Assembly: GCA_031282665.1 (NCBI GenBank)
Contig: JAITDH010000234.1
Span: 1 to 5,000 of the forward strand
Length of the DNA stretch: 5,000 nucleotides
From: Zoogloeaceae bacterium
GTDB taxonomy: Bacteria > Pseudomonadota > Gammaproteobacteria > Burkholderiales > Rhodocyclaceae
Reading direction: 5' to 3'
The position numbers and the translations under genes are program-made. The notes below the pieces were generated by a model. That model was not told where the DNA came from, searched no databases, and worked only from the letters and a program-made list of their open reading frames with translations. Positions 1 through 5,000 of this stretch are shown here, one piece after another; the stretch's first letter is position 1, and each line of letters begins with the position of its first letter.

Positions 1-260
1 GCGAAGCGCGCCGGCGCGTGGGCGCGCAGGTGGCGCTGCAAGGCAATCTCGACCCCAACGTCCTTTTCGCCCCGCCCGAAGTCATCGCCCGCGAGGCCCG
101 GAAAATACTGGCCGCTTTCTACGCCGAAGGTTTTTCCACGGAAAACGGCGTGGAAAACCGCACGGGCCTGGTCTTCAACCTGGGACACGGCATTTCCCAA
201 TTCACCCCGCCGGAACATGTCCATGCGCTGGTGGAAACGGTGCATGCAGGCGCGGCGTAG
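1..260 (+). CDS. hemE: Uroporphyrinogen decarboxylase, C-terminal fragment (5' end outside window)
   Basis: HemE removes four acetate carboxyl groups from uroporphyrinogen III to give coproporphyrinogen III, a cytosolic step of heme and siroheme-linked tetrapyrrole synthesis. The reading frame is open from the left edge (first full codon at 3) to a TAG at 258-260, about 85 codons of a family usually near 350-365 residues. Visible family landmarks are VALQGNLDP, followed by LFAPPEVI, then the C-terminal block [20 protein letters not shown], which matches the conserved NLGHGI-PPEH region near the end of HemE (it contains the conserved GHG histidine). The GTG at 18 lies inside a conserved stretch and is not the true start; the preceding codons read on as EARRR. 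The end of the gene overlaps the possible starts of the small DUF4415-type gene. The product and C-terminus look normal, with no frameshift seen. Confidence 0.96.
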   Translation, partial: EARRRVGAQVALQGNLDPNVLFAPPEVIAREARKILAAFYAEGFSTENGVENRTGLVFNLGHGISQFTPPEHVHALVETVHAGAA

Positions 261-423
261 GGGCGGGCGGCCACGGGTCGCCGCGCCGAAAAAGAGTATC
301 TGCATCCGTCTTTCCCCCGACGTGGCCGAGGCATTCCGCGCCACGGGCAGGGGCTGGCAAACCCGCATGAACGCGGCGCTCGCCGACTGGCTGAAAACGC
401 ATTCACCGATGGATGCGGGTTGA
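244..423 (+). CDS. Orphan, short DUF4415/BrnA-like ribbon-helix-helix antitoxin domain protein
   Basis: This frame encodes 59 residues from ATG 244; ATGs at 217 and 223 in the same frame would add nine or seven. The protein reads RGGRPR, then a putative beta strand KSICIRL, helix [11 protein letters not shown], the turn GRGWQTRMN, and helix [10 protein letters not shown]. The series GRPR - IRLSPDV - FRATG-GWQTR-NAAL-DWL is the hallmark of DUF4415/BrnA antitoxins, which bind DNA as ribbon-helix-helix dimers and neutralise a BrnT RNase toxin. ATG 244 is preferred because GGAA at 233-236 gives a weak ribosome site about seven bases upstream; the earlier ATGs lie deeper in hemE. Typical members carry roughly 30 or more extra N-terminal residues before GRP, which are missing here, and no BrnT gene lies beside it. 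It could be a functional stand-alone regulator or the 3' remnant of a toxin-antitoxin locus left behind hemE. The family call is fairly firm; whether it is expressed is unknown. Confidence 0.65.
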   Translation: MQARRRGGRPRVAAPKKSICIRLSPDVAEAFRATGRGWQTRMNAALADWLKTHSPMDAG

Positions 424-438
424 ACAGGCGGTTGGTTT

Positions 439-569
439 CGTAGGTTGGATAAGCGAAGCGTAATCCGACATTTCATCCCACGATGCGCAGCATCGCAAAT
501 CAAAAATAGCGGCGCAAGCGTCGGTGATGCACGATTGTCGGATTACGCCTTTGGCTAATCCAACCTACG
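439..569. repeat. 131-bp palindromic-ended element (REP/MITE-like), full copy
   Basis: The element begins CGTAGGTTGG (439-448) and ends with the exact reverse complement CCAACCTACG (560-569). The inverted ends extend to about 31-33 bp: the left arm 439-469 and the right arm 537-569 both read CGTAGGTTGGAT-AGC...TAATCCGAC from the outside in, with a few mismatches and a 2-bp length difference. The interior holds a small hairpin, CGATG-CGCAG-CATCG (481-495), and a GC-rich block, GGCGCAAGCG (511-520). There is no open reading frame of note and no transposase, so it would be a non-autonomous element. Similar GTAGGTTGGAT...AATCCGAC palindromes recur between genes in proteobacterial genomes as I recall them (not searched). 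It ends seven bases before the dnaE stop codon and sits between converging transcripts, so it may also act as a bidirectional transcript end. The interior matches the second copy at 4181-4269 in inverse orientation. Confidence 0.85.
439..569. terminator. Possible bidirectional transcript end formed by the inverted-repeat element
   Basis: The ~31-33-bp inverted ends could fold into a long imperfect stem in RNA from either strand. The element is the only structured sequence between the plus-strand hemE/DUF4415 genes and the minus-strand dnaE stop. No run of T follows the stem on either strand, so it does not meet the classical intrinsic terminator pattern. The role is inferred from position and structure only. 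Confidence 0.3.
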
Positions 570-576
570 GCGCGGG

Positions 577-3500
577 TCAGCGGTACTCCACCTTGACTCT
601 CTCCGGTCCCGCCCATGCCGTCAGTTCGGCGAGCAGTTCGTTTTCGAGGCTGACGCGGTAGCCGGGGCCGAGGGTGAGGGCGCAGCTTGCCTTTTCGTTC
701 CGGTAGGCGATGCGGATGGGCGCGGTGCCGGGGAAGGGGGTCAGGATGTCCTTCAATTGGGCGAGGTCGGCCTGTCCGTCGAGGGAGAGGAGCAACCCGT
801 GCGCGAAGCGGGCGCGCAGCTCCCCCAGAGTGAAGATGTGTTCCGCGATGACGCGGTTTCCGTTGGTATATTCATCGTGGCTGACCTTCCCTTCGATGAC
901 GATGACTTCGTCGGCGACGATCTTTCCCCCTTCCGCCTCGAACAGTTCGTTGAACACAGAAACTTCGACCGGGCCCGTGCCGTCGTCGAGCTGGACGAAG
1001 AGCATTTTCCCGCGCTTGGTCAGTTGCGCGCGCAGTCCGCAGACGATGCCGGCGATGAGCGTCGGCTCCCGGCCGGGAACGAGTTGGGACAGCGGGCGGG
1101 GGATGAAGCGCCGGAGTTCCTCCCGCACACCGTCATAGAGGTGGCCGGAGAGGAACAAGCCCAGCGCCTGCTTTTCCTGGAGCAGCTTTTCGCGCTCGTT
1201 CCAGGGCGGGGCCTGGATGTATTGCGGCGCGTGGCTTTTCTGTTCGTCGGCGCTGAAGGCGTCGAACAGGCTGGCTTGCAGGGCGTTCTTCTCGGCCTGT
1301 TCGGCGGCTTCCAGGGCGATGCCGACCGAGGCGAGGAGTTTGCTGCGTTCCGCGTCGACGGCATCGAACGCGCCCGCCCGGATAAGCGCCTCGATGGTAC
1401 GGCGATTGACCTGCCGCTTGTCGACCCGGCGGCAGAAATCGAACAGGTCCTTGAAGGGGCCGCCCTTTTCCCGCGCCGCGACGATCAGGGAAATCGCCTG
1501 CTCGCCGGTGCCCTTGATCGCTCCCAGGCCGTAGCGGATGGTGCGGGCATCGACCGGCTCGAAGCGATAGGCGGAAACATTGATGTCCGGGCCGCGCACC
1601 TGCAGCCCGTTTTTCCGGCAGTCGTCATAGAAAATCTTGACGGTATCGGTATTGTCCATGTCCGAGGACAGGGTGGCGGCCATGAAGGCAGCTGGGTGAT
1701 GCGCCTTCAGCCAGGCCGTCTGGTAGGTGATGACGGCATAGGCGGCGGTGTGCGACTTGTTGAAGCCATATTCGGCGAACTGCGCCATCAGGTCGAACAG
1801 GTGCTCGGCCAGCGCTGGCGCGTAGCCTTTCTGCCGCGCGCCTTCGGCGATGGAACTGCGGTGCTTGGCCATTTCCTCGGGCTTTTTCTTGCCCATGGCG
1901 CGGCGCAGGAGGTCCGCGCCGCCCAGGGTGTAGCCGCCGATGATCTGGGAAATCTGCATCACCTGTTCCTGATAGACGATCACGCCGTAGGTCGGGGCGA
2001 GACAGTTTTTCAGGTCGGGGTGGAAATAATCGATTTTCTGCTGTCCTTTCTTGCGCAGGCAGAAATCGTCGACCATCCCGGAACCAAGGGGGCCGGGACG
2101 GTAGAGGGCGAGCACGGCGATGATGTCTTCGAAGCAGTCCGGCCCCAGCTTTTTCAGGAGCTTCTTCATGCCCTCCGATTCGACCTGGAAGATCGCGGTG
2201 GTATTGGCTTCCTTCAGGACGCGGTAGGCTTCCGGGTCGGTAAAGCCCAGTTTCATCAGGTCGGGGCGCTGGCCGGTCATCCGCTCGATGTAGTCGAGCG
2301 CGAGCTTGATGATGGTGAGGTTCTTCAGGCCGAGGAAATCGAATTTGACCAGGCCGATTTTTTCCACGTCGTCCTTGTCGAACTGCGAAACGGGCGAGGC
2401 GTCGTGCCCGCTGGCCTGGTAGATGGGGCAGAAATCGACGATCTTCCCCGGCACGATCAGCACGCCGCCCGCGTGCATCCCGACGTTGCGGGCGAGATCT
2501 TCCAGGCGCATCGCCAGGGAAAAGAGTTCCTGGAGGGCTTCCCCGTCTTCGCCGCGCATCATTTCGCCCAGGGCGGGCTCTTCTTCCAGCGCCCGGGAAA
2601 GCGAAAGCGGCTTGTTTTCCTTGACGGGGATCAGCTTGGAAATGCGGTCGCACAGGGAATAGGGAAGATCCAGCACCCGCCCCACGTCGCGCACGACCGC
2701 CTTGGAAGAGAGGGTGCCGAAGGTGGCGATCTGCGAGACGGCGTCCTTGCCGTAGCGCGCGCGCACATATTCGATCGTCCGCCAGCGGTTGTCCTGGCAG
2801 AAGTCGATGTCGAAGTCAGGCATCGAAACCCGTTCCGGATTCAGGAAACGCTCGAAGAGCAGCGCGTAGGGCAGGGGATCGAGATCGGTGATGCCCAACG
2901 AAAAGGCGACCAGCGACCCTGCGCCGGAGCCGCGCCCAGGCCCGACCGGGACGCCGTTCTCCTTGCTCCAGTTGATGAAGTCCGCGACGATGAGGAAGTA
3001 GCCGGCGAATCCCATCTGGATGATGGTGGATAGTTCCGTCTGCAGGCGCGCGTCGTATTCGGGGCGTTGTTGCGCGCGGATTTCGGGCGTGGGGAAAATC
3101 TGTTCCAGGCGCTGCTCCAGCCCTTCCTGCGCCTGCCGGGTCAGGAATTCATCCAGTCCGACGCCTTCCGGCGTGGGGAATTGCGGCAGGAAATTTTTCC
3201 CCAGGGTCAATTCGAGATTGCAGCGCCTGGCGATCTCCAGCGTATTTTCCAGCGCCTCCGGCAGATCGGCGAAGCGTTCCGCCATCTCGTCCGCCGTCTT
3301 GAAATACTGCTCCTCGGTAAAGGCGCGCGGGCGGCGGGCATCGCCCAGCACATAGCCTTCCGCGATGCATACCCGCGCCTCGTGCGCGCGAAAATCCTCG
3401 CGATCCAGGAACTGCACCGGATGCGTCGCCACTAGGGGAAGGGAAAGCTCGGCGGCGAGATGGGCGCTCGCCTGGATCAGCCGTTCCTCCTGGGGACGTC

Positions 3501-4053
3501 CTGCCCGCTGGATTTCCAGGTAAAAGGAATGGGGAAACAATTCCGCCCAGGCCTGCGCCCGTTTTTTCGCCTCCGCCACATGACGCGACAGCAGGGCTTC
3601 ACCCACATCGCCCAGATGCGCGCCGGACAGGGCGATCAGGCCGTCGCACCCCGATTCGGCGAACCACTCGCGCGAAATCTGCGCCCGGTTCTGCGCCTTT
3701 TCCGGCCATTGCGGCGCGATATGCGCGCGGGTCAGCAGGGCGCAAAGCTGCCGGTAGCCCCGCTGGTTCTTCACCAGCAGCAGCAGGCGATGTGGCCGGT
3801 TCGGGTCGTCCGGGTTGGCGATCCAGCAGTCCGCCCCGACGATCGGCTTGATCCCCTTGCCGCGCGCGCTCTTGTAGAACTTCACCAGGGCAAAGAGATT
3901 CATCAGATCCGTGACGGCCAGCGCCGGCATCTTGTCCTGCGCCGCGCGCCCCACCGCCTCGGACAAGCGCAGGATGCCATCGGTGATCGAATACTCGCTG
4001 TGGCAGCGCAGATGCACGAAACGGGGAGAAAGCGGAGCAGAGGATTCGTTCAT
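577..4053 (-). CDS. dnaE: DNA polymerase III subunit alpha (replicative polymerase, DnaE1 type), complete
   Basis: This is the catalytic alpha subunit of the replicative DNA polymerase III holoenzyme, which extends leading and lagging strands and partners with epsilon (proofreading), the beta clamp and tau. It has 1158 residues, against 1160 in E. coli. Domains in order: PHP domain from ~10 to ~280 beginning FVHLRCHSEYS (12-22); polymerase palm and fingers with GPGRGSGAGS (371-380), the acidic motif PDFDIDF (412-418) and KFDFLGLKN (570-578, Asp572), which supply the three catalytic aspartates; GYTLGGADLLRRAMGKKK (707-724); YGFNKSHTAAYA (762-773); a helix-hairpin-helix region around 840-900; a likely internal clamp-binding motif QASLF (926-930); an OB fold about 997-1075; and a C-terminal tau-binding tail. 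In the PHP domain, the second His of the usual HLHxH is Arg16, as in E. coli alpha. The ATG at 4053 is the only usable start, because an in-frame TAG lies nine codons upstream with no alternative start between. No Shine-Dalgarno sequence is evident. It is co-oriented with purK, which ends 324 bp upstream. Confidence 0.99.
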   Translation of the reverse strand: MNESSAPLSPRFVHLRCHSEYSITDGILRLSEAVGRAAQDKMPALAVTDLMNLFALVKFYKSARGKGIKPIVGADCWIANPDDPNRPHRLLLLVKNQRGYRQLCALLTRAHIAPQWPEKAQNRAQISREWFAESGCDGLIALSGAHLGDVGEALLSRHVAEAKKRAQAWAELFPHSFYLEIQRAGRPQEERLIQASAHLAAELSLPLVATHPVQFLDREDFRAHEARVCIAEGYVLGDARRPRAFTEEQYFKTADEMAERFADLPEALENTLEIARRCNLELTLGKNFLPQFPTPEGVGLDEFLTRQAQEGLEQRLEQIFPTPEIRAQQRPEYDARLQTELSTIIQMGFAGYFLIVADFINWSKENGVPVGPGRGSGAGSLVAFSLGITDLDPLPYALLFERFLNPERVSMPDFDIDFCQDNRWRTIEYVRARYGKDAVSQIATFGTLSSKAVVRDVGRVLDLPYSLCDRISKLIPVKENKPLSLSRALEEEPALGEMMRGEDGEALQELFSLAMRLEDLARNVGMHAGGVLIVPGKIVDFCPIYQASGHDASPVSQFDKDDVEKIGLVKFDFLGLKNLTIIKLALDYIERMTGQRPDLMKLGFTDPEAYRVLKEANTTAIFQVESEGMKKLLKKLGPDCFEDIIAVLALYRPGPLGSGMVDDFCLRKKGQQKIDYFHPDLKNCLAPTYGVIVYQEQVMQISQIIGGYTLGGADLLRRAMGKKKPEEMAKHRSSIAEGARQKGYAPALAEHLFDLMAQFAEYGFNKSHTAAYAVITYQTAWLKAHHPAAFMAATLSSDMDNTDTVKIFYDDCRKNGLQVRGPDINVSAYRFEPVDARTIRYGLGAIKGTGEQAISLIVAAREKGGPFKDLFDFCRRVDKRQVNRRTIEALIRAGAFDAVDAERSKLLASVGIALEAAEQAEKNALQASLFDAFSADEQKSHAPQYIQAPPWNEREKLLQEKQALGLFLSGHLYDGVREELRRFIPRPLSQLVPGREPTLIAGIVCGLRAQLTKRGKMLFVQLDDGTGPVEVSVFNELFEAEGGKIVADEVIVIEGKVSHDEYTNGNRVIAEHIFTLGELRARFAHGLLLSLDGQADLAQLKDILTPFPGTAPIRIAYRNEKASCALTLGPGYRVSLENELLAELTAWAGPERVKVEYR

Positions 4054-4079
4054 GGTCGGCGGTCTTGGGAGGGAGTGCT

Positions 4080-4085
4080 ATTTTA
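4080..4085 (-). promoter_or_regulatory. Candidate -10 element for dnaE
   Basis: On the minus strand this reads TAAAAT, five of six matches to the sigma-70 -10 consensus, located 26 bases before the dnaE ATG. A transcript starting about seven bases further on would have a leader of roughly 20 bases. No good -35 box is seen at 16-18 bp spacing; the sequence there is CT-rich (the complement of a heptad tract). The A/T-rich hexamer stands out in a GC-rich surround, but a hexamer alone is weak evidence. Confidence 0.3.
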
Positions 4086-4091
4086 CAGGCT

Positions 4092-4126
4092 TGGAGGGCG
4101 GAAGGCAGAGGATGGAAGACAGAAGA
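4092..4126 (+). repeat. Degenerate purine-rich heptanucleotide tract A
   Basis: Five consecutive 7-bp units on the plus strand read TGGAGGG, CGGAAGG, CAGAGGA, TGGAAGA and CAGAAGA, consensus YRGARGR. A weaker sixth unit, CGACAGG, follows. Period 7 and the purine bias are visible directly. The unit CAGAGGA is shared exactly with the reverse complement of tract B at 4320-4375, so the two tracts appear to belong to one repeat family in opposite orientations. It overlaps the region where a dnaE -35 element would lie. Confidence 0.6.
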
Positions 4127-4180
4127 CGACAGGTGCAATCCAAAGTGGAGAAAACCCGCGCGTTCAACCGACATGATTTT

Positions 4181-4269
4181 CGTAGGTTGGATAAGCCGAA
4201 GGCGCAATCCGACAATCGTTCATCACCGGCGCTTGCGCCGCTGTTTCTTGATTTGCGATGCTGCGCATC
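4181..4269. repeat. Second, truncated copy of the palindromic-ended element, inverted relative to the first
   Basis: This segment aligns with the reverse complement of 481-569: it starts CGTAGGTTGGAT, passes through AATCCGACAATCGT, the block GGCGCTTGCGCC, and ends TTTGCGATGCTGCGCATC. I count about seven substitutions and one 1-bp indel over ~90 bases, roughly 90% identity. Similarity stops near 4269; the other inverted end (the equivalent of 439-480) is absent, so the copy is truncated. After the break the sequence continues GATCCTGACAGAAGACGG, which contains one unit (CAGAAGA, 4279-4285) of the neighbouring heptad family. No coding capacity is visible. Confidence 0.85.
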
Positions 4270-4274
4270 CGATC

Positions 4275-4304
4275 CTGACAGAAGACGGGATTGCAGACTA
4301 CAAT
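4275..4304 (+). promoter_or_regulatory. Possible sigma-70 promoter pointing into the purK 3' end (antisense)
   Basis: CTGACA at 4275-4280 matches five of six bases of the -35 consensus and TACAAT at 4299-4304 matches five of six of the -10 consensus, with an 18-bp spacer. No plus-strand gene follows: transcription would run through heptad tract B and then antisense to the end of purK. It lies just after the break point of the truncated repeat copy. A chance match is quite possible. Confidence 0.3.
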
Positions 4305-4319
4305 GCGACACCGCAAGCG

Positions 4320-4375
4320 CTCTGTCCTCTGTCCTCTGTCCTCTGTCTCCTGTTTCCTGTTTCCTGTCTCCTGCC
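4320..4375 (-). repeat. Heptanucleotide tandem repeat tract B
   Basis: Eight consecutive 7-bp units occupy 56 bp. On the plus strand they read CTCTGTC four times in succession (4320-4347), then TCCTGTT twice, TCCTGTC, and TCCTGCC. In minus-strand phase the units are CAGGAGA, CAGGAAA, CAGGAAA, CAGGAGA and three CAGAGGA, giving a CAGRRRA consensus. The strand bias is complete: the plus strand of the tract has no A. It ends two bases before the purK stop codon (4378-4380), so it lies in the immediate 3' untranslated part of purK. The four perfect units suggest recent slippage expansion, with the other units older. Confidence 0.9.
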
Positions 4376-4377
4376 CC

Positions 4378-5000
4378 TCAGCCCGCGCCGATCGCCCGCC
4401 GCGCCGCCAGCGCCGTCTCCAGCACGCTTTCCGGCTCCTCGCCGACGACGGTGAAATGTCCCATCTTGCGGCCGGGGCGCGCCTTGCGCTTGCCGTAGAG
4501 ATGCAATTTCAGCCCCGGCACGGCGAGCAGCGTTTCCCAGCGTGGTTCGCGGCAGACGCCTTGCGGAGTGAACCAGATGTCGCCGAGGAGATTGACCATC
4601 GTCGAAACCGAGTGCATGCGCGGCGTCGCAAGCGGCAGGCCGCAGAGGGCGCGCACCTGCTGCTCGTATTGGCTGACGGTGCAGGCGTCGAGGGTGTAAT
4701 GCCCGCTGTTGTGCGGCCGGGGCGCCATTTCGTTGACGAAAAGCCGTCCCCCGCTGACGAAAAACTCCACTGCCAGCACGCCGATGTAATCGAGCCGCGC
4801 GGCGATGCGCCCGGCGATTTCCCGCGCCTCGTCGGCCAGGCGGGAAGCGATGCGGGCGGGGACGATGGAGACATCGAGAATCCCCCGCGCATGCTGGTTT
4901 TCCGCCGTGGGGAAACAACATGCGCGGCCCTCTTCGTCGCGGGCGAGGACGACGGAAATTTCCTCCTCCAGCGCCAGCTTCCGCTCCAGCACGGAAGGCT
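4378..5000 (-). CDS. purK: N5-carboxyaminoimidazole ribonucleotide synthase, C-terminal part (5' end outside window)
   Basis: PurK is an ATP-grasp enzyme that converts AIR, ATP and bicarbonate to N5-CAIR in cytosolic purine synthesis; PurE then rearranges the product. About 207 codons are present, against a usual length near 355-390, so the N-terminal domain and part of the ATP-grasp fold lie beyond the right edge. Visible signatures in order are VLERKLALEEEISVVLAR, PTAENQHARGILDVSIVPA, the metal-binding pair in VEFF and NEMAPRPHNSGHYT (two Glu 12 residues apart, as expected for the ATP-grasp Mg ligands), then TVSQYEQQVRALCGLPL, VNLLGDIW, and the C-terminal LHLYGKRKARPGRKMGHFT. The GTG at 4992 is internal: the frame stays open to the window edge and the ATP-grasp domain would be incomplete without upstream sequence. 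The stop is TGA (4378-4380). The fragment is intact, with no frameshift. Confidence 0.97.
   Translation of the reverse strand, partial: PSVLERKLALEEEISVVLARDEEGRACCFPTAENQHARGILDVSIVPARIASRLADEAREIAGRIAARLDYIGVLAVEFFVSGGRLFVNEMAPRPHNSGHYTLDACTVSQYEQQVRALCGLPLATPRMHSVSTMVNLLGDIWFTPQGVCREPRWETLLAVPGLKLHLYGKRKARPGRKMGHFTVVGEEPESVLETALAARRAIGAG

Larger units (their letters stand above)
4054..4377. other. 324-bp gene-free, repeat-rich gap between purK and dnaE
   Basis: I see no convincing gene here. Frames that stay open on the plus strand run across low-complexity heptads and into dnaE or purK antisense, and show no protein family. The gap holds, from the dnaE side, a 26-base leader region, the TAAAAT hexamer, heptad tract A, about 55 bases of unassigned sequence (4127-4180), the truncated inverted element, a short stretch with a possible plus-strand promoter, and heptad tract B. 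No intrinsic terminator with a T-run is seen for purK. Confidence 0.75.

Noticed and set aside
119..406. Minus-strand frames opposite hemE and the DUF4415-like gene
   Set aside because: No family signal; they mirror two better-supported plus-strand frames.
439..569. CRISPR array or tRNA as explanation of the palindromic element
   Set aside because: There are only two inverted arms and no regularly spaced repeats with unique spacers, and no cloverleaf or CCA/TPsiC pattern could be built.
1625..2653. A 342-codon minus-strand frame overlapping dnaE
   Set aside because: It is an Arg/Pro/Gly-rich out-of-frame shadow of the dnaE polymerase core, with no family features.
757..3033. A 758-codon open frame on the plus strand, antisense to dnaE
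   Set aside because: It lies wholly inside dnaE, has no recognisable family and a composition typical of a mirrored frame in GC-rich DNA. The minus-strand dnaE frame is conserved from end to end.
3460..4176. A 238-codon plus-strand frame running from within dnaE into the upstream gap
   Set aside because: Mostly antisense to the dnaE 5' end; its tail translates heptad tract A and low-complexity sequence. No start context or homology is seen.
4181..4269. Intrinsic terminator of purK
   Set aside because: It contains small hairpins such as GGCG-CTTG-CGCC but no following T-run in the purK direction, and the similarity to 481-569 explains it better as a repeat copy.
4065..4498. Plus-strand open frames crossing the purK-dnaE gap
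   Set aside because: They translate the heptad tracts (Leu/Ser/Cys/Pro runs) and the repeat element, then run antisense into purK. Nothing suggests a real protein.
4298..4921. Second minus-strand frame of about 207 codons overlapping purK
   Set aside because: It is an Arg/Ala-rich shadow; the competing frame contains all PurK motifs.

Overview
The window looks like chromosomal DNA of a GC-rich proteobacterium. It holds three conserved housekeeping genes and two short non-coding regions carrying repeats. The DnaE protein is of the E. coli-like DnaE1 type (1158 residues, N-terminal PHP domain with a His-to-Arg change). Its sequence style, together with the HemE and PurK tails, suggests a betaproteobacterium, possibly near Rhodocyclales or Nitrosomonadales. 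The lineage is an inference from remembered family sequences and was not searched.

Layout from left to right. (1) Positions 1-260, plus strand: the last ~85 codons of hemE (uroporphyrinogen decarboxylase, heme synthesis). (2) Positions 244-423, plus strand, overlapping the hemE end: a small ribbon-helix-helix protein of the DUF4415/BrnA antitoxin type. It has no BrnT toxin beside it and looks like an orphan or remnant. (3) Positions 439-569: a 131-bp element with ~31-33-bp terminal inverted repeats, filling the gap between the convergent hemE side and dnaE. (4) Positions 577-4053, minus strand: complete dnaE, the catalytic alpha subunit of DNA polymerase III. (5) Positions 4054-4377: a 324-bp gene-free region. 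It contains a candidate dnaE promoter, two purine/pyrimidine-biased heptanucleotide tracts in opposite orientation, a second truncated copy of the element in (3), also in opposite orientation, and a possible plus-strand promoter. (6) Positions 4378-5000, minus strand: the C-terminal part of purK (N5-carboxyaminoimidazole ribonucleotide synthase, purine synthesis), running off the right edge.

The three main genes serve unrelated core functions (tetrapyrrole synthesis, replication, purine synthesis) and do not form a functional module. purK and dnaE are co-oriented but separated by the repeat-rich gap, so dnaE probably has its own promoter. I see no undescribed multi-gene system. The unusual content is the repeats around dnaE: two ~90-bp segments about 90% identical in inverted orientation bracket the whole gene, and a heptad repeat family appears on both strands of the purK-dnaE gap.
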